Below are positions 8,026 to 16,193 of a DNA stretch of 64,000 bases, piece by piece. The DNA is taken from the NCBI RefSeq assembly GCF_025753815.1, contig NZ_JAOWRF010000316.1, positions 1 through 64,000 on the forward strand, given 5' to 3'. The notes below the pieces were generated by a model, which saw nothing but the letters and a program-made list of their open reading frames with translations, was not told the DNA's origin and made no database searches. The stretch is from Plectonema radiosum NIES-515 (GTDB lineage Bacteria; Cyanobacteriota; Cyanobacteriia; Cyanobacteriales; Nostocaceae). The position numbers were made by a program, and so were the translations under genes. Each line of letters starts with the position of its first letter. The stretch's first letter is position 1.

Positions 8026-8448
8026 TTAAAAAGACCAAGGATTAATAATTACAACCCCTGTCCCGGCAAAGTCTTTTTCATTGCGGGTGACAAGTGATAG
8101 AGAGTTATGAATTGCGATCGCTGCAATCAGAGAATCCATAGCGGGCAGAGGTCGCCCGTTCTGTTCTAATTGTCCTACTAAGTTTCCCCATAATACCATT
8201 GTTGAAAAATCTATACCTAAGATTCTGTCTTTAAAGCGACTGGGTAGGGTTTCATTTAGCCATTTCGTCAACGATTCTTTTCGCTTAGACGCGGTAATTT
8301 TACTGATGCCTTTAGCAATTTCGCCAATTGTAATAATGCTGATGTAAAGTGTTTTTGGTGCTTGGGCATCTAGCCAATCTAAAACCTTTTGATTTGGGTG
8401 TTTGGCAACAAGTTCAGAAATCAGACAGGTATCAAGCAGGTAAGTCAT
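8026..8448 (-). CDS. PIN-domain ribonuclease toxin (VapC/FitB-like)
   Basis: A 140-residue intact PIN-domain protein. The four conserved acidic positions are visible: MTYLLDTCLISE (Asp 6), IITIGEIAKG (Glu), LPAMDSLIAAIA (Asp) and VTRNEKDFAGTG (Asp). PIN toxins cleave RNA in a metal-dependent way when freed from the antitoxin. The C-terminal INPW is typical of the FitB-like subgroup. It overlaps the upstream antitoxin by 4 bp (ATGA) and is very probably co-translated. Unlike the neighbouring modules this one appears functional. Confidence 0.9.
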   Translation of the reverse strand: MTYLLDTCLISELVAKHPNQKVLDWLDAQAPKTLYISIITIGEIAKGISKITASKRKESLTKWLNETLPSRFKDRILGIDFSTMVLWGNLVGQLEQNGRPLPAMDSLIAAIAIHNSLSLVTRNEKDFAGTGVVIINPWSF

Positions 8449-8672
8449 AGAGTGAAGTCATCGCTCTTTAGGCTGCGATCGCGGCTAAAGTCCAGTTCTT
8501 CGCTGACTTCAGCTAGGGGAGATTGACGGAAAAACTCTGAAAGTTTACTTGGTTGATCTGAGTGGGTGTTGTGATTGGGTGCAATCAGGCTTTGGGCGAG
8601 TAGTTGGATGATATACAATTTATCGTTGAGCGAAAGCTGTAAGAGTTGTTGTTCGAGTTCTGGGATAGCCAT
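8445..8672 (-). CDS. Antitoxin partner of the intact PIN toxin
   Basis: A 75-residue protein encoded immediately before the PIN toxin and overlapping it by 4 bp. The N-terminal helix-rich segment (MAIPELEQQLLQLSLNDKLY) resembles the start of short cyanobacterial antitoxins, and the acidic tail (LAEVSEELDFSRDRSLKSDD) would wrap the toxin. No clear DNA-binding motif can be assigned by eye. The antitoxin call rests on size and operon context. Confidence 0.75.
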   Translation of the reverse strand: MAIPELEQQLLQLSLNDKLYIIQLLAQSLIAPNHNTHSDQPSKLSEFFRQSPLAEVSEELDFSRDRSLKSDDFTL

Positions 8673-8714
8673 GATAGGGGTTAAGTAAGGGATGATTTTA
8701 TTTTAGCGTCAGGA

Positions 8715-9003
8715 AATGCGATCGCTTTTGTGGCGAGAAGTGCGTAGAATTAGCCCAACCCAGGCATCGCTTTTGATTTGGAGAAGAGCGATCGCTTTTG
8801 TGTAGGCAGAAGTGCGTAGGCGCAGCCCGCCGCAGGCATCGCTTTTTTGCGGGGAGATGGGCGATCGCTTTTTTTATAGGAGATTGGGGAGTGCGATCGC
8901 TTTTTTGTAGGGAGAAGGGCGATCGCCTTTGATTTACGGGAGTGCGATCGCTTTTATTTACGGGATGGCGATCCTGAAGGGGATGTAGTCGGTGCGATCG
9001 CAC
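8715..9003. repeat. HIP1-anchored repeat cluster 4 (largest)
   Basis: Nearly 290 bp made of HIP1 modules in several variants (GCGATCGCTT followed by TTTGTGGCGAGAAG, TTTTTTGTAGGGAGAAGGGC or TTTATTTACGGG). A 101-codon minus-strand frame across it is only the repeat read as Arg/Pro/Ser-rich peptide and is not a gene. Confidence 0.75.
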
Positions 9004-9020
9004 AAAAGTGTGACAAGTTC

Positions 9021-9340
9021 CTATTCTTGATAATCACTCAGAAGTATAGGTTCTTTATTCGGAATTCTGACAATAATTTCCATAGTTCCACCCAAAGCAT
9101 TCACAACTGCTCGAAGTGTATTTAATTCCAGATTTTGCCTACGTTCCAGCTTGGATACTGCTGGTTGCTGCACTTCCAGACGCTCTGCTAATTCTGCCAA
9201 TCGATAAACCGAGTTTTTCTTTTCAGATGTCTAAGAGTAATTTCTTCAAGACGAATTTGGGAAGCTCTTGCTGAAATCAGTTCTTGTCTCTTTCTGGGAA
9301 GTTTATTTAACTCTTCAGATAGGGTTGTATATTTTGTCAT
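9021..9340 (-). pseudogene. XRE-family antitoxin (HigA-like), frameshifted
   Basis: On the minus strand an ATG at 9338-9340 follows a strong AAGGAGGA site and encodes MTKYTTLSEELNKLPRKRQE, then ISARASQIRLEEITLRHLKR. The frame then breaks. A one-base shift near 9230 gives VYRLAELAERLEVQQPAVSK, LERRQNLELNTLRAVVNALG, GTMEIIVRIPNK and a stop at 9021-9023. The second part is a classic XRE helix-turn-helix followed by the HigA-type C-terminal strand. The whole is therefore a broken antitoxin of a HigBA-like module. Confidence 0.8.
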
Positions 9341-9400
9341 CAATTTTCCTCCTTAAGTATTTCCAGATATTTTTCATACCGTTTATCTGCGATCGCTTTG
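9340..9400 (-). pseudogene. C-terminal remnant of the HigB/RelE-like toxin
   Basis: The codons just upstream of the XRE gene read ADKRYEKYLEILKEEN and a TGA that overlaps the antitoxin ATG (TGATG), a coupling typical of toxin-first HigBA/RelE modules. Beyond 9400 the reading is lost in HIP1 repeats, so only about 19 codons survive. Inferred from context and peptide character. Confidence 0.55.
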
Positions 9401-9717
9401 ATGATGGGAGATTGATGAGAGCGATCGCTTTTTTTATGATAGATTCAAGAATGCGATCAAGTAGCCCGTCGTAGACATCGCTTTTTTATGGGAGTGCGAT
9501 CGCACGAGGGTTAAACTGCTATCCTTACAGTTAAGGTAAAAGACTATTCTGCATTTAATCATGTAGGCACTTTGCGTTAGGACCCATAGGAGACACCAAA
9601 CTTTTTATTCTTTGGTGATAACACCACCTCCGCAAAGGCTGAGGTTGAGTTGAAATCTATCTCAGTCCTTGCAGCTTTAAAAGCACTTTTGTAAATATTA
9701 AGAGGGTGTAGATACTG
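9388..9717. other. HIP1 repeats then spacer upstream of the DUF92 gene
   Basis: 9388-9505 is another HIP1 cluster that replaces the body of the toxin gene. 9510-9717 is ordinary AT-rich spacer with no gene seen; it probably holds the promoter of the next gene. Confidence 0.5.
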
Positions 9718-9720
9718 GTG

Positions 9721-10515
9721 ATGCCTTTAATGCTTTCTTTTATTTCTTCTTTAAATCCCTGGCTGGTCGGAGTCGGATTAAACACAGTTTTATTAGGCAT
9801 AGTTTTTATTGCTCCCAAAAAGCTGCTTACCCCAGCAGGTATATTGCACGCTTGGTTTTTGGGTGTACTACTCTGGGGAACTCTCGGCTGGCAAGGATAT
9901 GTAGTAGTAATGTTCTACTTTCTTGTTGGTTCTGCGGTTACACGCATCGGGATGAAGCAAAAAGAAGCTGAAGGAATTGCCGAAAAGCGTTCTGGGGCAA
10001 GAGGTCCAGAAAACGTTTGGGGTTCGGCTTTGATTGGAGCGCTGTGTGCTTTGGCAATCGGGATCATAAATTGGGGATTGATTTCAATTCCCCAGTCCCC
10101 ATTCCCAAATCTCCAATCCCTCCTCCTATTAGGTTTTGTTGCTAGTTTCAGCACCAAACTTTCTGATACGTGCGCTAGCGAAGTTGGTAAAGCTTATGGT
10201 AAAAGCACTTTTTTGATTACTACACTGCAACCAGTGCCACGAGGGACAGAAGGAGCGGTGAGCTTAGAAGGAACTCTTGCTGGAATGCTTGCTTCTGCTG
10301 CGATCGCACTTTTTGCTTGGGGTGTCGGTTTAATTAATATACTCGGTGTAGTTTGCTGTCTTCTGGCAGCCTTTATTGCCACAAATATAGAAAGTGTCAT
10401 TGGCGCAACTCTGCAATCTAAATATACATGGTTAACTAACGAAGTCGTCAATATGATAAATACATTAATTGGTGCGATCGCTGCGATCGTATTCGCCTTA
10501 ATATGGGCAATCTAG
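9721..10515 (+). CDS. DUF92 (TIGR00297) integral membrane protein, VTE6-like phytyl-phosphate kinase
   Basis: A 264-residue polytopic membrane protein with about six hydrophobic segments. It carries the family signature around residues 75-110 (FYFLVGSAVTRIGMKQK, KRSGARGPENVWGSALIG) and SFSTKLSDTCASEVGKAYGK, followed by RGTEGAVSLEGTLAGMLAS. The plant homologue VTE6 phosphorylates phytyl phosphate to phytyl diphosphate for tocopherol synthesis; cyanobacterial members are thought to do the same in salvage of chlorophyll-derived phytol. The ATG at 9721 is preferred over GTG at 9718. It appears monocistronic. Confidence 0.85.
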   Translation: MPLMLSFISSLNPWLVGVGLNTVLLGIVFIAPKKLLTPAGILHAWFLGVLLWGTLGWQGYVVVMFYFLVGSAVTRIGMKQKEAEGIAEKRSGARGPENVWGSALIGALCALAIGIINWGLISIPQSPFPNLQSLLLLGFVASFSTKLSDTCASEVGKAYGKSTFLITTLQPVPRGTEGAVSLEGTLAGMLASAAIALFAWGVGLINILGVVCCLLAAFIATNIESVIGATLQSKYTWLTNEVVNMINTLIGAIAAIVFALIWAI

Positions 10516-10554
10516 ACGCAATTGCCGCCCACCCGATTAATTTAATATTTTTTA

Positions 10555-10790
10555 ATAGACATCGACCGCTCTTTTATAAACCCCGCCGTTAACGGCGGGG
10601 TCTTTATGCGTTGCCCGAAACCCAAGAGACGTAGCTAGCTTACGTCTCTACGTCTTTTCTACGCTAGCTGTTAAAGGCTACAACCCTCAATACGGCTCGG
10701 TTAAGAATATTTGTGAACCCAAAACCCTTGTAGAGACGTTGCACTTGGTAGTCTCTACATACGTTAACACCAACGGTATTGCTACAACCC
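10555..10790. repeat. MITE-like element copies with nested palindrome
   Basis: Begins TAGACATCGACCGCTC at 10555. A perfect 22-bp palindrome (10580-10601) centred on CCGTTAACGG follows, then TTTATGCGTTGCCCGAAACC and an inverted AGAGACGTAG...CTACGTCTCT core. A second, partial core (TTGTAGAGACG...TCTCTAC) lies at 10725-10765. The right-hand ends are eroded. The 10580-10601 hairpin could terminate the DUF92 transcript. The rest of 10791-11117 shows no gene. Confidence 0.65.
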
Positions 10791-11117
10791 TTACCAAACA
10801 GCAAATTCTGATTCTCAGGCAATAAGAGCGAATGCCCCCAACGCGGTTGAAGCCAAACATTCCTGTATCAAGTTTATTGACAAATATTTCTAAAACTATT
10901 TACATTGCCTTATTATTACTGATATAAGTATTCAATAATTAATTTTAAAACACCCAGTAGAAAGCATAAATAAGTGCCTGCTTTCTGCGAAAAGTCATAT
11001 TTGGCATTTTCCCAAAATTGACAATTTTAGTCAAGACAGGGACAACTTTCTGCTGTCTTCTATCAACTGTTGTTCAATCTTTCTTTTGCCAAGTTCAACT
11101 CACAAGACATCTACACA

Positions 11118-11753
11118 ATGCAAGAATCCCAGAGTAAAACAGCTTTATCGGAAACAGTCCCCTCTGAATTTCCCCGACAATTAGATATCGCGACAGTCAG
11201 CGTTTATGGCTTGGCAATTCTCTCAGTTGCACTGTTTCTTTTTTTACCCTTCGTTAATCTTTTACATCCGAGTCCTTGGCAGCGGTCAATCGGTACTATC
11301 CACGCCTGCGGAGCCTTACTTGCAACAATTGTTGTAGTTTATACTGGGCATCTTGCCTTTCCTTTGCTGCGGGGTTCTAGCAAAATTTTGCCCCAAATGC
11401 GGACTTTAACGTTTTGGTCAACACTAGTAAGCTTTTTGGCAATTGCCACAGGTAACTTAGCCTACATGCGCTACCGAGCAGATGCCACTTACGGTGGTGC
11501 CCGTGCGTGGCTAAAAGCAAATTCGCCGCTTGTTCAATACGTTTTCATGGAATACCACGAATTCAGCGTATTGTTTACCTTGCCCTTAGGTGTGGCTTGT
11601 ACGTGGATTTTGTGGAATTACGGCGACTCAATTCTAGAAAAGCACAATCGACCAGTGTTAACTGCTACCTGCGTTGGCTTAATGGCAATGATGTTTTTTG
11701 GCATGGGTGGTTTTGTCACGGGTTTGGCTATAGCCAAAATTCACGCTTTGTGA
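11118..11753 (+). CDS. Polytopic membrane protein of unknown function with intramembrane histidines
   Basis: A 211-residue protein with five predicted membrane helices. Histidines sit in or near helices (TIHACGALLATIVVVYTGHL and MEYHEFSVLFTLPLG), a layout reminiscent of b-type cytochromes, so heme binding is conceivable but unproven. I do not recognise a named family. The ATG at 11118 is preferred to a TTG at 11070. It is followed, about 160 bp later, by two further small membrane-protein genes in the same direction, which probably form a functional unit with it. Confidence 0.65.
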   Translation: MQESQSKTALSETVPSEFPRQLDIATVSVYGLAILSVALFLFLPFVNLLHPSPWQRSIGTIHACGALLATIVVVYTGHLAFPLLRGSSKILPQMRTLTFWSTLVSFLAIATGNLAYMRYRADATYGGARAWLKANSPLVQYVFMEYHEFSVLFTLPLGVACTWILWNYGDSILEKHNRPVLTATCVGLMAMMFFGMGGFVTGLAIAKIHAL

Positions 11754-11916
11754 AATTACCCAGCATCAAAGAAAGCGAGTTTATACATCCACAGGAATGA
11801 ACGCAAAAACTCTCTGCAACTCTTAGTCCTTCTCCTTGGCTTCCTTGGCTTCCTTGGCGGTTCGTTTTTTCATGACTTGTGCGCTCATTCCCGATCCATT
11901 AAAAAAGTAAATAATC

Positions 11917-12378
11917 ATGGCTAAAAAACAATCTCTGGCAAGTGAGGCATTTTATACTCGATTTTGGAATCGGCTGAAAAGATTTCCCCAAATCTTACAC
12001 AAAGGTTCTCACAACCCACCCGCAACTTCAGGACCAGCAGCCGCTTTTCTCATTAGTGGTGGAATTGGTGCCGTTACCATGATGGTGATTCATCACCTGA
12101 GTGACACATCCAAAGACAGAGAAAACGTTGTGCGTACCATCGGCAGTTGGATACCCGGTAGCGTCAACCTTGACCCGATGTGGGGCAATATTGGTAGCTA
12201 CGCCGGTAAAGAAACTTTCATGCTTATTGGTTGGTTAGTCAGTTTGGCAATTCTTTATCCGTTGTTAAAAAACAAACAAGTTAAGCCGCGAACGATATTT
12301 TTCTGGCTTTTTGGGTTGTTCACTTTAGCAACTGCAATGGCTTGGCATCCTTTATTCCCCTATCTACCCTTAATGTAA
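11917..12378 (+). CDS. Membrane protein of unknown function
   Basis: A 153-residue protein with a basic N-terminus (MAKKQSLASEAFYTRFWNRL), then about four hydrophobic segments: GPAAAFLISGGIGAVTMMVI followed by a conspicuous HH, ETFMLIGWLVSLAILYPLL, TIFFWLFGLFTLATAMAW and the end HPLFPYLPLM. An acidic/polar loop (SDTSKDRENVVRTIGSW) separates the first two. No family is recognised. Only 14 bp separate it from the next gene, indicating co-transcription. Confidence 0.65.
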   Translation: MAKKQSLASEAFYTRFWNRLKRFPQILHKGSHNPPATSGPAAAFLISGGIGAVTMMVIHHLSDTSKDRENVVRTIGSWIPGSVNLDPMWGNIGSYAGKETFMLIGWLVSLAILYPLLKNKQVKPRTIFFWLFGLFTLATAMAWHPLFPYLPLM

Positions 12379-12392
12379 AAAGGTCAATCAAG

Positions 12393-12602
12393 ATGCACAG
12401 ATATGTTTTAGTCTGGTTAGGAGTTTTTATCGCTTTTGCTGCGACATTCCCAACTGCGATGCTGCGTGTGAGTCAAGACAAGAAATTTGCCGGTCAACCT
12501 GTCAAATCTCTAACTTGTGAAGGTAAATATCCCAAAGTTAAAGGTGTTATTTCTTGGGCGCAGACTTGTAGCCAGATGGCAGTGAAACCCATTAAGAAAT
12601 AG
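12393..12602 (+). CDS. Small single-span protein with two periplasmic cysteines
   Basis: A 69-residue protein with one N-terminal hydrophobic segment (MHRYVLVWLGVFIAFAATFP) and a short basic domain with two cysteines (SLTCEGKYPKVKG and AQTCSQM). It may be membrane anchored or secreted, with the cysteines free to form a disulphide or bind a cofactor. The ATG at 12393 is chosen since the longer frame from 12342 overlaps the preceding gene and lacks a start with a ribosome site. Third member of a three-gene membrane cluster. Confidence 0.6.
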   Translation: MHRYVLVWLGVFIAFAATFPTAMLRVSQDKKFAGQPVKSLTCEGKYPKVKGVISWAQTCSQMAVKPIKK

Positions 12603-12996
12603 ATTCTTCGTAGTAAGCGCGAAGAGCGCTTATAAAAAACATCTCTCAACTTATTGAATGTATCTTTCAATTAGCAAGTAGATATTATTTGAATTCATTA
12701 ACACCTTGATGAATCAAAGTTTGTATTGCTAATTAAGGCGGAGCGAGGTTTTGACACTTCGCTCTAGATGCGTTTGTGTATTTTTCGGTCGCAAATTTAT
12801 TGAAAATAACTATCTATAAGTATTGATTTTCCATAAAATTAATGATAGTTGTATTTAATACGCAGGGTTCACGCATCTAAGTGATAACCACAGGCAAAAA
12901 AATCTAGTGGTTTTGGCATCTTTGGAATACCGAAGCCCTTCGGTATTTCCCAGATAAATCGTCCATTCTGATTGTCCACATCAACACATAGGATTC
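12603..12996. other. Intergenic region
   Basis: About 390 bp, AT-rich. A short hairpin GAAGCCCTTCGG-like element lies near 12930-12945, and GCGCGAAGAGCGC near 12620 may end the upstream transcript. No gene seen. Confidence 0.4.
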
Positions 12997-14862
12997 ATGT
13001 TAGATAGTAAACCACTGGAATTTGCCCAAGAAAGGAGTAGCAACTTCTCTACTGCCACTACGTCTGGGGAGCGCTACGCTTCGGGGCTAGAGTCGAATCT
13101 TCCACGAAGCAGTGCGCCGCTCTACTATGGCAATGACAACGATGTGATTACAGCAACGGATGGCAACCAAACCATCTATGCGGGGGATGGTAACAACATC
13201 GTCCTCACCGGAAGCGATCGCGACTTAATCTATGCAGGTAGCGGCAATGACATCATCAACTTAGGTGACGGCAATAACATTGTCAACGCAGCAGGCGGCA
13301 ATAACCGCGTTTTGACTGGAGCAGGTAACGATTTGGTGTTTGTCGGCAACGGCAGCAACGCAATCTATACAGGTGCAGGCAATGACATCATTTATGCGGG
13401 TACTGGCAGAAACCGGATTAACGCAGGCACTGGCAACGATACGGTGTTCTTTGGTAGCAGTGTCAACCAACTGATTCTTTCTGGTGGTGAAGGTGAGGTG
13501 ACGGTGTATGGATTCAAAGCAAATAGCGATCGCCTGCGTTTGGGAGGTGATATTGCTGCCCAGTCTCTCAAATTTGAAACTGAGGGCAAGGACACATTAG
13601 TCATATCTGGCAGCGATTTGTTAGCAACACTGAAAGACGCAACAGTGGGCGTGAAATCCCTCGTACCTGCTGGAACTCCACTGTTTAGCTATGAAGTGGT
13701 CGATCTAGGCGCACCCACCACTTACCCTAATAGCACCAGCGTAGCGGGGAATGTCATCAACGATCGCGGACAAATTGCCGGACGAGCTGCAACCGGAAAC
13801 CCCTCTGCCTCTGCCTCACCCACCACACCCGTCAACGTACCCTATATTTGGGAGAACGGCAGCATCAAACTGTTGACACTAACAGGTGATAAAATTGGCG
13901 GTCCAGATGGCGGTACTACCGTCACCATGCCGGGACGCGGTGGTTTAATCAACGCCATCAACAATCAAGGTATGATTGTTGGTGCAGGCGATCAACCTTA
14001 CCCAACTGGAGCAGGCGATCGCGGTCTCAAGTGGACAGCAAACACTGATGGTACTTACAGCTTGACCATTAACCAATACGAAGGAGTCACCGCCGGAACC
14101 CCAACCGGCTCATCCTTTGGCACCGGTCCCTACGCTGCCGAAAGCTACTACTTCGATATCAACAATAGCGGGCAGATTGCCGGACGCAACATCTACGATG
14201 GCGATGACCATAGCCGTCCGATTTATCTTGATGCCAATGGCAATAAGTTCGATTTGTCGGATCTTGGCGGCGATACAGGCACCGCACGCGGCATTAACAA
14301 TCTGGGGCAAATCGTTGGTTTAGTGGATGGCGACGGCGAACTGAACGATATAACTGTTAATACAGCTGTGGTTTGGGAACAAGATGCAACCGGGGAATAT
14401 ATTCTGAAGAACCTCGGCACTTTTGGCTACGACCAAAGCTCTGGTCGCGATATTAACGACGTTGGGCAAATCATTGGTACTGTCACCAGTGGCACAGGTA
14501 CTACAGCCATTACCCAAGCGTTTATCTACCAAGATGGGGAGATTGCCTTATTAGGTGGATTTGGTGGCACAACCGAGTCAGCTAATGGGATTAACCAATT
14601 CGGTCAAGTTGTGGGTTCTGCACAAAACGTGGGTAGACAAAACCGCGCTTTTGTCTGGAATGATGGCACGATTTTTGACCTAAACAATAGTGTTAGCAAT
14701 CCGGCTGCACTTTCGGTGAATGGTTCTGCGGTAACGTTGACCAGTGCTACAGGTATCAACAACTTCGGTGATATTGTTGCCAATGGCAGCTACACCTACA
14801 GAGATGCCGCAGGCACAACTCAAACTGGAACTCGCGCTTACTTGCTCAGGGCAGTGGTGTAA
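12997..14862 (+). CDS. RTX-like calcium-binding protein with HAF repeats
   Basis: A 621-residue two-part protein. Residues about 45-165 form hemolysin-type nonapeptide repeats (YAGDGNNIVLTG, YAGSGNDIINLGDGNNIV, YTGAGNDIIYAGTG, NAGTGNDTVFFG), a calcium-binding parallel beta roll. Residues about 230-615 consist of HAF-type repeats with the INNxGQIVG pattern (VINDRGQIAGRA, INNSGQIAGRN, INNLGQIVGLV, INDVGQIIGTV, INQFGQVVGSA), a likely beta-propeller-like extracellular module. No signal peptide is present, as usual for RTX proteins exported by type I secretion; the exporter at 21.5-24.9 kb is a candidate. Function unknown. Confidence 0.85.
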   Translation: MLDSKPLEFAQERSSNFSTATTSGERYASGLESNLPRSSAPLYYGNDNDVITATDGNQTIYAGDGNNIVLTGSDRDLIYAGSGNDIINLGDGNNIVNAAGGNNRVLTGAGNDLVFVGNGSNAIYTGAGNDIIYAGTGRNRINAGTGNDTVFFGSSVNQLILSGGEGEVTVYGFKANSDRLRLGGDIAAQSLKFETEGKDTLVISGSDLLATLKDATVGVKSLVPAGTPLFSYEVVDLGAPTTYPNSTSVAGNVINDRGQIAGRAATGNPSASASPTTPVNVPYIWENGSIKLLTLTGDKIGGPDGGTTVTMPGRGGLINAINNQGMIVGAGDQPYPTGAGDRGLKWTANTDGTYSLTINQYEGVTAGTPTGSSFGTGPYAAESYYFDINNSGQIAGRNIYDGDDHSRPIYLDANGNKFDLSDLGGDTGTARGINNLGQIVGLVDGDGELNDITVNTAVVWEQDATGEYILKNLGTFGYDQSSGRDINDVGQIIGTVTSGTGTTAITQAFIYQDGEIALLGGFGGTTESANGINQFGQVVGSAQNVGRQNRAFVWNDGTIFDLNNSVSNPAALSVNGSAVTLTSATGINNFGDIVANGSYTYRDAAGTTQTGTRAYLLRAVV

Positions 14863-14864
14863 AG

Positions 14865-14912
14865 TTTGATTCAGGCGATCGCTTTTTTGTAAAGAGCGAT
14901 CGCTTTTATCTT
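14865..14912. repeat. HIP1 pair
   Basis: Two HIP1 modules just after the stop codon (GGCGATCGCTTTTTTGTAAA and GAGCGATCGCTTTTAT), the same type as the clusters at 5.8-9.5 kb. Confidence 0.5.
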
Positions 14913-14957
14913 GATTCAAACCCAAGACTGCAACAGAATTGTTATTGCACCCATTGT

Positions 14958-15098
14958 GGGATGAATTCTAGAGACGTTCCATCGGGATGAATCCTAGAGA
15001 CGTTCCATCGGGATGAATCCTAGAGACGTTCCATCGGGATGAATCCTAGAGACGTTCCATCGGGATGAATCCTAGAGACGTTCCGATGGAACGTCTCT
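14958..15098. repeat. Five-unit 26-bp tandem repeat ending in a palindrome
   Basis: Units of exactly 26 bp start at 14958, 14984, 15010, 15036 and 15062. Each holds GGGATGAATCC and AGAGACGTTCC. Only the last unit is followed by the complementary arm GGAACGTCTCT (15088-15098). It looks like expansion of half of the AGAGACGTTCC palindrome seen elsewhere in the window. 15099-15408 has no convincing gene apart from an upstream extension of the next frame. Confidence 0.9.
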
Positions 15099-15408
15099 AC
15101 ATACAATATGTTGAATTTATCGACGTTGATTGTCAAATTCCAAGCGCTAATATGCAACTATTTTCGCATCTTTAATATATGAAGAAAGTTATCTAATTTC
15201 TTAAAAAAATATCTTAAATGTAGTATTGTAAATTTTAACTAAATGCGATGAAATATCAATAATTTAGAAATACTAACAATAAAGCGATCGCTTTTCTCAT
15301 ATCTTGCAATTTCACAGAAGCAGAAGGGACTTATCTGTGTTCTGTCTTTTATCTTTGATGTTCTGCCTTCTTGAAGAGCTGATAAAAATTGAACAGGGGT
15401 TAAAATCT

Positions 15409-16182
15409 ATGTCTGAAACTCATTCTTCTAGCAAATCTTTTTCAAAATTGGTTCTGCTTTTTCTGCCTGTAGTTGCTCTTCTTGCTGCCTGGGGAGTAAA
15501 CAGTTTTATGCATTCAAACACAGAAGGCAAACCCGAAGCGCTGGATAGTTCCACTGCCGAGACGCTCACAGTATCGCTAAAACGACCTTTGGCAGAGGGG
15601 ATAGAAGCACTTGGAGACAAAAACTTTACTAGAGCAAAACGAGAATTTGGAGAATTTCAAGAGTTTTGGAACAAGGTTGAACCTGCATTCAAGGAGAAAG
15701 CACCAGATGCTTATCAACAGATAGACAAAGAATTAACTCAGGTGAAAGCGAGTCTGACTGAAACATCATCTCCTAATCAAGACAAAGCGATCGCTGCATT
15801 CCAAGCATTAAATCAGACGATTGAGGCAAATGCTAGCAAAGTAGTTTCCGGTCAATCTGTTGCTTCAAAACCTGCTCAACAGTCAACGACAACAGCTAAT
15901 CTTTCACTCCTAACACTTGTCTCAATGAAGCGACCGATGGCAGAGGGGATAGAAGCACTCAACGACGGCAACTTTACCAGAGCAAAGCGCGAATACGATG
16001 AATTTTTGGGACTTTGGAAGCAATCTGAAGAAGCAGTGAAAAAGAAATCACCTCAAGTTTTTGATGAGGTGGAAGTCGGGATGGATTCGGTTTATGCAGC
16101 ACTAATCGAACCGAAAAATCCGAATAAAGCAAAAGCGATCGCAGCTTTTACACAAATGCAAACAACTCTAAATAAACTGTAA
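15409..16182 (+). CDS. Membrane-anchored protein with two FTR1-like helical repeats
   Basis: A 257-residue protein with an N-terminal membrane anchor (LVLLFLPVVALLAAWGVNSF) and two homologous helical modules: SLKRPLAEGIEALGDKNFTR...FWNKVEPAFKEKAPDAY and SMKRPMAEGIEALNDGNFTR...LWKQSEEAVKKKSPQVF. The pattern of acidic/aromatic helices (AKREFGEFQEFW, then KxKxPxxYxxID, then NxDKAIAAFQAL) resembles the soluble helical part of FTR1-type iron permeases, so a periplasmic metal-related role is plausible (inference). The ATG at 15409 is chosen; the longer frame from 15304 lacks support. It lies 11 bp upstream of a small PepSY-like membrane gene. Confidence 0.65.
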   Translation: MSETHSSSKSFSKLVLLFLPVVALLAAWGVNSFMHSNTEGKPEALDSSTAETLTVSLKRPLAEGIEALGDKNFTRAKREFGEFQEFWNKVEPAFKEKAPDAYQQIDKELTQVKASLTETSSPNQDKAIAAFQALNQTIEANASKVVSGQSVASKPAQQSTTTANLSLLTLVSMKRPMAEGIEALNDGNFTRAKREYDEFLGLWKQSEEAVKKKSPQVFDEVEVGMDSVYAALIEPKNPNKAKAIAAFTQMQTTLNKL

Positions 16183-16193
16183 GGTAAACTGAA

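Noticed and set aside
8698-9003. A 101-codon minus-strand frame rich in Arg, Pro, Ser and His
   Set aside because: It is the HIP1 repeat cluster translated; the peptide repeats with the DNA repeat and has no start signal.
13054-13080. GGGGAGCGCTACGCTTCGGGG in the RTX/HAF gene as a possible regulatory hairpin
   Set aside because: It is in frame in the N-terminal linker and may only be another small dispersed repeat; too little to call a regulatory site.
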